NCBI GenBank assembly: GCA_965220245.1
Contig: CBDCPI010000011.1
Location: 124,001 to 188,000 of the forward strand
DNA: 64,000 bases
Origin: CBDCPI01 sp965220245
GTDB lineage: Bacteria > Chloroflexota > Dehalococcoidia > Lucifugimonadales > UBA3495
Direction of reading: 5' to 3'
A program made the position numbers and the translations under genes. Below, piece after piece: positions 57,102-64,000 of the stretch (position 1 is its first letter; every line of letters starts with the position of its first letter). The notes beneath the pieces are model-generated. The model was given only the letters and a program-made list of their open reading frames with translations, made no database searches and was not told where the DNA came from.

Positions 57102-58031
57102 ATGGAAATATTGGTTTCAGGTTCACTGGCTTACGACCGGATTATGGACTTTCCCGGAAGATTCTCCGACCACATCCTCCCCGACCAAATCCACATGCTC
57201 AACGTGAGCTTCACCGTTAACAGCCTGACCGAGAACTTCGGCGGCACCGCAGGCAACATTGCCTACGGCCTATCGCTCTTGGGGGAAAAGCCGCGCATTA
57301 TCGCCGCCATTGGCAGCGATTATCACCGGTACTTCAACTGGCTGGCCGAACGCCGCCTCGGTACCGAAGATATACGCATCGTCCACGAAGAGTTGACCGC
57401 TGGGGCCTATATCACCACCGATACCAGCAACAACCAAGTGACGGGCTTTAATCCCGGCGCCATGAAACACCAAGCCGGGTTCGATTTCAACGGGGTTCAC
57501 CCGGCTAACACCGTAGCCATCGTGGCTCCCGGGAACATCCACGACATGGTGGATTTCACCGCCAAGCACCAGGAACTGGGAATCTATTCCATCTTCGACC
57601 CCGGCCAGTCGCTGCCCATTTGGGAACCGGATAATCTGACCTGTGCCATCCGGCAGTCGAAAGTGCTAGTCTGCAACGATTACGAATTGGAGCTGATCCT
57701 CAACCGCACCGGACTGTCTAGGGGGGAAGTAGCCGCAGCAGTGGAATATCTGGTAATAACCAAGGGCGAGCATGGGGCCGAGCTAGTTGGCAGCAGCAGT
57801 ACGGTCCGAGTCCCGGCAATTCGCGCGGAAAACTTGGTCGATCCCACCGGCGCCGGCGACGCCTTTCGTGGCGGCCTTATTAAGGGCATTCTCCAAGGGG
57901 AAAGCATGGAGCGGGCGGTCCAGATGGGTGCAGTCTGCGGTTACTACGCCGTGCAGTCCCAAGGCACCCAAGAATATACCTTCACCATGGATGAATTCAC
58001 CCACACTCTGGAGCACCACTTTGGGAGGTAA
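57102..58031 (+). CDS. PfkB family carbohydrate/nucleoside kinase
   Basis: Encodes 309 residues from ATG 57102 (AAAGGA 10 bases upstream). MEILVSGSLAYDRIMDFPGR opens the family; ENFGGTAGNIAYGLSLLG is the first PfkB signature and LVDPTGAGDAFRGGLIKGI the second, with the catalytic Asp in DPTGAGD. It phosphorylates a sugar or nucleoside; the aspect resembles adenosine kinase-like bacterial and archaeal members. It follows DUF192 in the same direction. Confidence 0.9.
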   Translation: MEILVSGSLAYDRIMDFPGRFSDHILPDQIHMLNVSFTVNSLTENFGGTAGNIAYGLSLLGEKPRIIAAIGSDYHRYFNWLAERRLGTEDIRIVHEELTAGAYITTDTSNNQVTGFNPGAMKHQAGFDFNGVHPANTVAIVAPGNIHDMVDFTAKHQELGIYSIFDPGQSLPIWEPDNLTCAIRQSKVLVCNDYELELILNRTGLSRGEVAAAVEYLVITKGEHGAELVGSSSTVRVPAIRAENLVDPTGAGDAFRGGLIKGILQGESMERAVQMGAVCGYYAVQSQGTQEYTFTMDEFTHTLEHHFGR

Positions 58032-58175
58032 CGCCCCATAATAATGGCGTCCGCGCTTGTTTCGGCGTTTGCCTAACCCCGCCGGTTCGGCTACAATCCT
58101 CATCGGTTTGAGGAATCTTCCCCCCTGCTTGGGGGCTTCCCGTCACTCTAAGCCTTCCGTAACCCAGGAGCCGCG

Positions 58176-59369
58176 GTGCCCGTAGGCGTATTGGATGGGG
58201 TCAAGGTGTTGGACCTGAGCGAGGACGGCGCCGGGTCCTTCTGCGCTCGCTTGATGGCCGATTACGGCGCCGAGGTGCTCAAGGTGGAGCCGCCGGGAGG
58301 AGCGGCGCTGCGGCGCATGGGGCCTTTCTTCGGCGACGACCCGCATCCGGAAAAGAGCCTCTTCTTCTTGATTATGAACCTCAACAAGAAGAGCGCGACC
58401 CTCAACCTCGACACGGTTGCCGGCCGCGAAATACTAAGGCGACTGGTCCCCCATGTCGATGTCATCATCGAGACCTACCGGCCCGGCCATTTGGATTCCC
58501 TGGGCTTGGGCTACGATGCCTTGGCTTCGCTGAATCCGGGCTTAGTGCTTACCTCCATCAGTCCCTTCGGCCAAGACGGTCCCTATAGCCAGTACGAGGG
58601 TGAAGAGATCGTCAACTACGCTATGGGCATGATCATGAGCATCAGTGGCGTCCAAGGCCAAGAACCGTTGAAGCATGGCGGCTTTCAGGCCCAATACGAG
58701 GGCGGCCTGAACGGCGCGGCCGCCACGGCCATGGCCCTGTTCATGCAAAGCAACACCGGCCAAGGCCAGCACTTGGACGTGTCGATAACCGAGTGCGTCG
58801 CTTCCACCATGATGGCTACCCAGAGCATGTACCCCTACATGGGCGGCACCCAGTCCCGGCGGCGGGCCTCCGGCGGCATGTTCGGTCATCCCATGCCTTG
58901 CGCCGACGGGTGGATTATCGTCCAGACGGGAGGCGGCGCGTCCTGGGAGGACATTAGCCAGTTTTTCGAGGCGCCGGAGATGCTGGAGCCTCGTTTTTCC
59001 AACCAAGCCCAACGGGCGCAGCACGGGGAAGAGCTGGACCAAATCGTCTTGGAATCGATCAAGGACCGCAGCAAGTGGGACCTCTTCCCGAAGGCGGCCC
59101 AAGCCCGGATGTTGTTCGGGCTGGTGCAGACTCCCACCGAGTTGGCGGACTGCCCCCAGTTGGAGTCCCGCGGCTTCTACCGGGAGATCGAGCACCCGGT
59201 GATCGGCCGTATCAAGGTCCCGGCGGTACTTTTCAACCTCAGCCTGACTCCCTACGGGCAATGCCTTCCCGCTCCCACCTTGGGCCAGCACAATCACGAG
59301 ATTTACGTTGAAGGCTTGGGCTACACCAATGACGAATTGGTCCAGCTCCGGCAACTCGACGTGATCTGA
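58176..59369 (+). CDS. family III (CaiB/BaiF) CoA-transferase, lacks the expected catalytic Asp
   Basis: Encodes 397 residues from GTG 58176. GVKVLDLSEDGAGSFCARLM, ADYGAEVLKVEPPGGAALRR and NLNKKSATLNLD are family hallmarks; ISPFGQDGPYSQYEGEEIVN follows. At the site of the acyl-accepting Asp (formyl-CoA transferase Asp169 type, four residues before the Gly in GLN) this protein has Gln173 (FQAQYEGGLNGAAATAMALF). It is followed by a homologue with Asp after 19 bases, so it may be the non-catalytic subunit of a heteromeric transferase. An alternative is a different acid residue taking over. Confidence 0.88.
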   Translation: MPVGVLDGVKVLDLSEDGAGSFCARLMADYGAEVLKVEPPGGAALRRMGPFFGDDPHPEKSLFFLIMNLNKKSATLNLDTVAGREILRRLVPHVDVIIETYRPGHLDSLGLGYDALASLNPGLVLTSISPFGQDGPYSQYEGEEIVNYAMGMIMSISGVQGQEPLKHGGFQAQYEGGLNGAAATAMALFMQSNTGQGQHLDVSITECVASTMMATQSMYPYMGGTQSRRRASGGMFGHPMPCADGWIIVQTGGGASWEDISQFFEAPEMLEPRFSNQAQRAQHGEELDQIVLESIKDRSKWDLFPKAAQARMLFGLVQTPTELADCPQLESRGFYREIEHPVIGRIKVPAVLFNLSLTPYGQCLPAPTLGQHNHEIYVEGLGYTNDELVQLRQLDVI

Positions 59370-59388
59370 AGAGGATGGGCCAGTAAAG

Positions 59389-60741
59389 TTGCAGCTTCCC
59401 TTGGAAGGTGTCCGGGTCTTGGATTCTACCTACGTTTTTGCCTTGCCCTACGCCGGAGGCCTGATGGCTGACATGGGGGCGGAAGTAATCAAGGTGGAGG
59501 GTCCCGGGCGCCCCGACGTTACCCGAACCGGCGGCTACGCCGGCACCTTTCCCGACGGCGAACCCGGCGAGGACTGGTGGAACCGTCCTTCTACCTACAA
59601 CCTGATCCACCGGGGCAAGCGCTCCCTCACTTTGGACATGACCGACGAGCGGGGTCGGGACCTCTTCAAGCAGTTGGTGGCGCTGAGCGACGTGGTCATG
59701 GAGAACTTTACGCCTCGGGTCATGCGGGGTTGGGGGATGGACTACCCCAACCTGTGCAAGATCAAGCCCGACGTGATTATGGTCTCCAACACCGGCTATG
59801 GTCACGGCGACGGGCCCTATTCCGGCTATCCGGCCCAAGCGACCACACAAGAGGCGACCCACGGGCACTGCTGGATCACCGGCTATAAGGACGGTCCGCC
59901 GGCTAAAGCCGGGGCTTCTTTCGTCGATTTTCTTTCCACCTGGACGGCCTTGTTTGCTATTGGCGCCGCCCTGCGTTACCGGAACCGTACCGGCAAGGGC
60001 CAGTGGATCGACATGGGCATGTACCAAGCCGGGGTATTGTTTACTTCGGAGTACATCATGGACGCCATCGCCAACGGACGGGACGGCAGCCGCATCGGCA
60101 ACCGGCACCCCTACCGGGCGCCCCAAGGTTGCTACCCGGCGTTGGGAGAAGACCAGTGGATTACCCTCTCGGTGGGCAGTGACGAGCAGTGGGACGCCTT
60201 GTGCTGCCTGATGGGCCGGGAAGATTTAACCGGGGACTCGCGCTTCTCCGGCTTATTGTCCCGCCAAGCCAATCACGATGAAATCGACCGGATTATCAGT
60301 GCTTGGACCGCCAACCTCGACAAGTACGAGCTAATGCACTTGATGCAAGCCGAGGGTATACCCTCGGGCCCGGTCCTCACCGGCAAAGACGTTCATTTCG
60401 ACCCCCACTACCGGAGCCGCGGCTTCTTGGAGCGGGTCACTTACCCCCCGGAGCGGAAGATCGGCGCCCGGCCCTTTATTGGGCGTCCTTACAAGTTCTC
60501 CAAGAGTCCCTTGCGGATTCACGGCCCGGCCCCCGCCTTCGGCCAAGACAACGAGCAGGTGGTGCGGGGCCTCCTGGGTGTCGACGAGACCGGCTACCAA
60601 GGTCTGGTACAAGATGCCGTGGTGTCTACCGTGCCCACCACCGGCGAGGCCAGCCCCCAGATTCCCCCTCAGGAAGCCTTGGAAAAGCGCCTGTTGGCGG
60701 GCTGGGACCCCGACTACCGGGAGCGCTTGGGCTTCCTGTAG
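59389..60741 (+). CDS. family III (CaiB/BaiF) CoA-transferase with catalytic Asp
   Basis: Encodes 450 residues from TTG 59389. LPLEGVRVLDSTYVFALPYA, GGLMADMGAEVIKVEGPGRP, IHRGKRSLTLDMTDERGRDL and VSNTGYGHGDGPYSGYPAQA are present; Asp180 in ASFVDFLSTWTALFAIGAAL fits the catalytic position. It moves CoA between carboxylic acids. Lengths and order suggest it partners with the preceding gene; physiological substrates unknown. It ends 102 bases before tRNA-Met. Confidence 0.9.
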   Translation: MQLPLEGVRVLDSTYVFALPYAGGLMADMGAEVIKVEGPGRPDVTRTGGYAGTFPDGEPGEDWWNRPSTYNLIHRGKRSLTLDMTDERGRDLFKQLVALSDVVMENFTPRVMRGWGMDYPNLCKIKPDVIMVSNTGYGHGDGPYSGYPAQATTQEATHGHCWITGYKDGPPAKAGASFVDFLSTWTALFAIGAALRYRNRTGKGQWIDMGMYQAGVLFTSEYIMDAIANGRDGSRIGNRHPYRAPQGCYPALGEDQWITLSVGSDEQWDALCCLMGREDLTGDSRFSGLLSRQANHDEIDRIISAWTANLDKYELMHLMQAEGIPSGPVLTGKDVHFDPHYRSRGFLERVTYPPERKIGARPFIGRPYKFSKSPLRIHGPAPAFGQDNEQVVRGLLGVDETGYQGLVQDAVVSTVPTTGEASPQIPPQEALEKRLLAGWDPDYRERLGFL

Positions 60742-60843
60742 CCCCTGTTTAGAGCCTGTGACCAGGCCCCTCTACTACTCCGGCGTCAGCCTCGGCCCCA
60801 TTCTTGACACCCCCGAGAGGCTGGGCATAAGCTAAAACCCCCA

Positions 60844-60915
60844 GGGCCCGTAGCTCAGCGGCAGAGCAGCCGGCTCATAACCGGCGGGTCGCAGGTTCGA
60901 CTCCTGCCGGGCCCA
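60844..60915 (+). tRNA. tRNA-Met (anticodon CAT), CCA not fully encoded
   Basis: Acceptor GGGCCCG/CGGGCCC, D arm GCTC-AGCGGCA-GAGC, anticodon stem GCCGG/CCGGC with loop CTCATAA, T arm GCAGG-TTCGACT-CCTGC, discriminator A60915 followed by CCT. A CAT anticodon may also be lysidine-modified tRNA-Ile2; the features look elongator-like. It lies between a CoA-transferase gene and a foreign-looking gene. Confidence 0.93.
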
Positions 60916-61003
60916 CCTAACTGGATAAAATCAAGAACTTATCACATCAGATTCGCGGTGGCGGTGTAATCGGCCGTTCACCCGCCCATTTGAATAAGTA
61001 GCC

Positions 61004-61035
61004 AAACCCCCGCTGCGTCAGCGGGGGTTTTCCTT
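61004..61035. terminator. strong bidirectional intrinsic terminator
   Basis: AAACCCCCGCTG (61004-61015) pairs over 12 bp with CAGCGGGGGTTT (61019-61030), loop CGT, followed by TCCTTT. Placed about 90 bases after tRNA-Met, it should end that transcript. Confidence 0.9.
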
Positions 61036-61488
61036 TGGGCGGCCCGGGCTCTGACTGACCTTCGCAAGGCTGTTCGCACTGGCAACATCTCAGAGGCCAG
61101 ATTCCCAACGTCTGTTCCGAATACCGATCTGCCGCCAGGACGCTGGTCACACTAACATAGAAGGTGGTACAAACATTGGGAGCAGGTTCACAGAACCAAG
61201 CTGGTCACGGTCCACAATCCCATAAGGTAGGGAAACGCGATGATTTTCTGCGAAATCATTCTCTACGGCTGGGAGATCTAACTGAAGCGCCGTAAAGACG
61301 TTTCGAGCCTCCGGACCATAACACGGGGGACTGTCCGGCGCATGTGGGTCGCATTCCCATTTCTTGGAAGTAAACCTAGCCATCCGGTTCGACCGGGAGT
61401 TGGCCTACGGTAGAAGGTTGGCCATACCTGCCAGCTCTACCGTCGGCTTGAGCTGTAAGAGTGTCGCAAGGGGGTGTTGAAATAACCG
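61036..61488. other. gene-poor stretch upstream of the 786-residue gene
   Basis: A minus-strand frame at 61147-61383 could encode 78 residues (ARFTSKKWECDPHAPDSPPC), but it has no Shine-Dalgarno sequence or recognisable family and I do not call it as a gene. No promoter with both boxes was found for the following gene. Confidence 0.4.
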
Positions 61489-63849
61489 ATGGCCAAAAAG
61501 AAGCAGCGCGATCAGAAGCTGCGGGAACGTCGGCGACGCCAAGAAGCGGCGAGAGCAAAACGCCGTTCTATCGCACAGCCAGTCACATGGGATCGGCAAA
61601 CCTCGCGGGAACCTCTCCCGATGAGCTTTTTCGAAGAGGCATGGGATCTGTTTGGGTCTATGTCTTCAGAAGAACGGGTTGCAGTGTTTCAGGACATTGT
61701 AAAGACAGCCGAGAGTGAGTTTCAAAAGGAATACTTCAGTCTGGGGGATTGGTTTGAACGTTACGATGCGCTCCATCTATTGGCCTATTGCTGTGCTTAC
61801 TTCATCTGCCATCCCGTTGGGGTAGACCCCGAAGTGAACGGGGAGTTTGAATTCTACCCCCACTCCCTCGAGATCCTCCAGGCATTCTCGCTGATGCAGA
61901 AACGCTCCTTCTCAACACGGCCATTGGGTCCCGATGCCCAAGACCTACTCGACCTCATGAGCACAATCGGACAAGCAGCTAGCATCCGTGGCTACAAGTC
62001 TCATTTCAACCAAGTCGAGGGTGATAGTGAGATGAATCTCGTCCTGCACGGCATGAGTGTCCAAACAATGGCGGTTCGCAACCCGGGCTACCCACACCAC
62101 ATCCGCCAGATAACCCTCGAATTGGCAGCAACAGTACGTGAGGATTTTGTCAGCGTCCACGCGATTGATCCAGTTACATTAGTGGAAACATCACTTCAAC
62201 TGCAGGAAGTTTCATTGGCTCGTCTGAAAGAACATCGAAGCCGGATCGCTCGTGCTTTCAGGGAGACGAGCTATGAGAAGGTTGCATCTACCTACGTGGA
62301 GTCTTTCCCTAACGTACAAGATTTTGATGCGGATCGATTGTTCGCACTTATGGGGAGCGATCTCGATAGCTTCAAAGCGGCGTTGCTGTACTACTCGGAC
62401 ATGATGATTGAGGACTGTTTCGTTTTCACCTTAGACGACCTGCTGGACGTTTATGGCAAAAATGCCGACAGGGAAGCGTTCAAGAATGTGATCGAAAAGT
62501 TGGCGTTCCAATTCGGAGATCTCCAGGATTCCAATAAAGAATGGGTGATCCTCAACAATCCGGTTTGGGAACGTCCGTTTATCAAAATCTTCGACGAAAC
62601 TTATTTTTTGGCGTTAGTGGGACATATCCCTCACTATATTTCCAGCCTCCTCGAAGGCCTAGCGACCGAAGACCCTGTCTTGGCACAAAAATATCGTGTC
62701 CGGAAGGCTAAATATTTGGAGGAGGAAGTAGAGCGGATTTTCAGAGCAGGGTTTCCAGAGGGCAAGTTTTACCGTGGGAGTATGTGGGACAACGGAGATG
62801 AGGACAAAGGTGAGAATGACCTGGTAATGGTGTTAGGTTCAGTTGCCATAGTCGTGGAATCCAAATCCGGCTCGCTGACTGCTTCGGCGCAACGCGGTGC
62901 TCCCAAGCGCCTTGTGGATACAGTGAGAGATCTGATTGTGTCCCCAGCGGACCAAGCAAACCGGTTCATTCGGATTCTCGAAGGGATGCAAGGTCCAACT
63001 CGATTTGTTACCAAGTCCGGCTCAGAAAATATGATCGACGTCAGAAAGGTCCGATATTTTCTACCTCTGACTGTAACCATGGAGCAGTTCGGGTGTGTCA
63101 CGAATATGCTAAACCTTGCCCAGTCAGGGATAGCCGATAGGAAAGTAGCTGAACTTGCTCAAGTCGTTAGCCTGACGGACTTGAAAGTTATCTTTGAAGT
63201 CCTTGGCCTCCAGTCCGAGAAGGTGCATTATTTCTTCCGGCGGAGGGAAATAGGTGCCCGCTTGCGGTTGCTTGGCTATGAGACGGACGTGTTGGCCTTT
63301 TACCTTGATCGCGGCTTCAATGTCGGCGAGGTCGAATTTTCCGGCGATATCCCAATAATTCTCGTGTCGGCGTCCAAACAGCTGGACCCTTACTTCGCCG
63401 GTGAGCAGATGGGAGTTATACGCGATAAACCTGTATTGAGATTGACGCCCTGGTGGACGACCATCCTTCAGCGTCTCGACGCAGACCTCAATGAAGAGCG
63501 CCTAGATGCAGCGCTTGTCCTCTTGAATGTTCCCTATGAAGACCAGAAAAAGCTGGAGGAGGAGTTTACCAAACTTAGCCAAAGTGTGAGACGCAACAGG
63601 CTTGGGGCGCCACGCACATGGGTCGAATTCCTCACGGGTCCTGCAGAGCGGCAGTTTTATGTTTCGCTCTTTCCCTACCTCACCAAATACCGTGAAGCGC
63701 GAGATGCGGTAATTGACGACTTCCTCAAACAAAGCAATGCTCAACAATCTCGAGGGGCGGTTTGCATCGCGGTAAACTTGGATCGCGGCGATACCCCATT
63801 TTCGGTTGTAGCTCTAAGCCCGCAACCAGACTTATTTGACCGACTATAG
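61489..63849 (+). CDS. large protein with a PD-(D/E)XK/NERD-like nuclease motif
   Basis: Encodes 786 residues. The N-terminus is very basic (AKKKQRDQKLRERRRRQEAA). A mid-protein segment GENDLVMVLGSVAIVVESKS has Asp444 and Glu457-Ser-Lys459, the D-x12-ExK pattern of PD-(D/E)XK nucleases, as in NERD domains. Helical regions surround it; YLEEEVERIFRAGFPEGKFY just before the motif could supply the first helix. No membrane segment. Codon use is visibly less GC-biased than the neighbours'. It lies behind tRNA-Met and its terminator, as accessory or defence genes often do. Role in defence is a guess. Confidence 0.7.
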   Translation: MAKKKQRDQKLRERRRRQEAARAKRRSIAQPVTWDRQTSREPLPMSFFEEAWDLFGSMSSEERVAVFQDIVKTAESEFQKEYFSLGDWFERYDALHLLAYCCAYFICHPVGVDPEVNGEFEFYPHSLEILQAFSLMQKRSFSTRPLGPDAQDLLDLMSTIGQAASIRGYKSHFNQVEGDSEMNLVLHGMSVQTMAVRNPGYPHHIRQITLELAATVREDFVSVHAIDPVTLVETSLQLQEVSLARLKEHRSRIARAFRETSYEKVASTYVESFPNVQDFDADRLFALMGSDLDSFKAALLYYSDMMIEDCFVFTLDDLLDVYGKNADREAFKNVIEKLAFQFGDLQDSNKEWVILNNPVWERPFIKIFDETYFLALVGHIPHYISSLLEGLATEDPVLAQKYRVRKAKYLEEEVERIFRAGFPEGKFYRGSMWDNGDEDKGENDLVMVLGSVAIVVESKSGSLTASAQRGAPKRLVDTVRDLIVSPADQANRFIRILEGMQGPTRFVTKSGSENMIDVRKVRYFLPLTVTMEQFGCVTNMLNLAQSGIADRKVAELAQVVSLTDLKVIFEVLGLQSEKVHYFFRRREIGARLRLLGYETDVLAFYLDRGFNVGEVEFSGDIPIILVSASKQLDPYFAGEQMGVIRDKPVLRLTPWWTTILQRLDADLNEERLDAALVLLNVPYEDQKKLEEEFTKLSQSVRRNRLGAPRTWVEFLTGPAERQFYVSLFPYLTKYREARDAVIDDFLKQSNAQQSRGAVCIAVNLDRGDTPFSVVALSPQPDLFDRL

Positions 63850-63876
63850 ATAGTCAGGAACTCGGCCTCCATCTAA

Positions 63877-63911
63877 CTTGCGGGCAAGTCTATGGGATGT
63901 GTTCCCGCAAG
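63877..63911. terminator. 8-bp hairpin after the 786-residue gene
   Basis: CTTGCGGG (63877-63884) pairs with CCCGCAAG (63904-63911) across a 19-base loop. It lies between this gene and a possible convergent gene. No U-tract. Confidence 0.35.
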
Positions 63912-63940
63912 GCCGACGAAGCACATACAATTTTGAGACC

Positions 63941-64000
63941 TCAAAGCTTGACCACATCAACAACCTTCGCGTTGGCGTTGTGAACAGCACCTTCCTTCTG
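63941..64000 (-). CDS. possible 3' end of a minus-strand gene cut by the right edge
   Basis: On the minus strand 19 codons (QKEGAVHNANAKVVDVVKL) run from the window edge to TGA at 63941-63943. The segment is too short for a family call. Composition is compatible with coding. Confidence 0.3.
   Translation of the reverse strand, partial: QKEGAVHNANAKVVDVVKL

Noticed and set aside
60479..60835. Frames overlapping the end of the second CoA-transferase gene
   Set aside because: Low-complexity Pro/Arg-rich translations typical of shifted frames in GC-rich coding DNA.
61147..61383. 78-codon minus-strand frame
   Set aside because: No ribosome binding site, no recognisable family and no operon context; kept only as a note in the intergenic entry.

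Overview
The window reads as a chromosome segment of a bacterium of moderately high GC content. The best guess is Chloroflexota, in the Dehalococcoidia/SAR202 range. This is inferred from the gene families: family III CoA-transferases, split FAS1-like/MaoC dehydratases, Gfo/Idh and Ldh dehydrogenases, DUF1800/DUF1501 with NHL propellers, an rplI-dnaB-dnaD-dnaC-like replication operon, many GTG/TTG starts and abundant dispersed palindromic repeats. No rRNA or other decisive marker is present, so the assignment is tentative.

Layout. 1-5958: aldehyde dehydrogenase (cut by the left edge), DUF2203, a TrmI-type tRNA methyltransferase, a MidA-type methyltransferase and a three-gene DsrE-fold operon. 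6-12 kb: a repeat-rich accessory zone with a secreted protein, Uma2, two SDR dehydrogenases and a DUF4411/XRE-ImmA toxin-antitoxin-like pair bordered by SDR scars. 12.3-20.2 kb: a polytopic membrane protein with a YtkA-like partner, a NYN-LOTUS RNase-like protein, a GH63-like hydrolase, a duplicated DUF2283 module and a glycosyltransferase. 20.2-23.6 kb: a recF-purL-glycosyltransferase overlapping operon. 24-33 kb: a split MaoC pair, a YihY-type membrane protein, a repetitive amphipathic protein, a SelW-like selenoprotein missed by ordinary ORF calling (in-frame UGA at 28386), a pentapeptide-repeat protein, a DRTGG/AAA protein, a 5-FCL-like protein, an Ldh-family dehydrogenase and SRPBCC. 33.8-37.8 kb: tRNA-Arg and tRNA-Pro followed by gene debris, msrB, epoxide hydrolase and dienelactone hydrolase. 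38-43 kb: DUF1800-DUF1501-NHL-NHL. 43.3-49.2 kb: tenA, a Panacea/RelE-like toxin-antitoxin pair, then rplI-dnaB-DnaD-like and a double-AAA+ helicase loader. 49.5-57 kb: two Gfo/Idh dehydrogenases, Uma2 with a partner gene, signal peptidase I, a second split FAS1-like dehydratase and a DUF192 lipoprotein. 57-60.7 kb: PfkB kinase and a CoA-transferase pair. 60.8-64 kb: tRNA-Met, a strong terminator and a 786-residue protein with a PD-(D/E)XK-like motif.

Two kinds of small repeats recur between genes. The first is a roughly 150-bp inverted-repeat element with CAGGG ends, and three copies are flanked by near-identical 9-10 bp direct repeats, as expected for a MITE. The second is a dRS3/REP-like family built on ATTCCCGC...GCGGGAAT and ATTCCGGC...GCCGGAAT palindromes. 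The most notable single observations are the UGA-containing SelW-like gene with a hairpin just downstream of the UGA, the toxin-antitoxin operon whose perfect palindrome overlaps its -35 box, the ImmA-like protein that has lost the first His of HExxH, and the double-AAA+ loader. All assignments come from reading the sequence and from recalled family knowledge; no database search was run.
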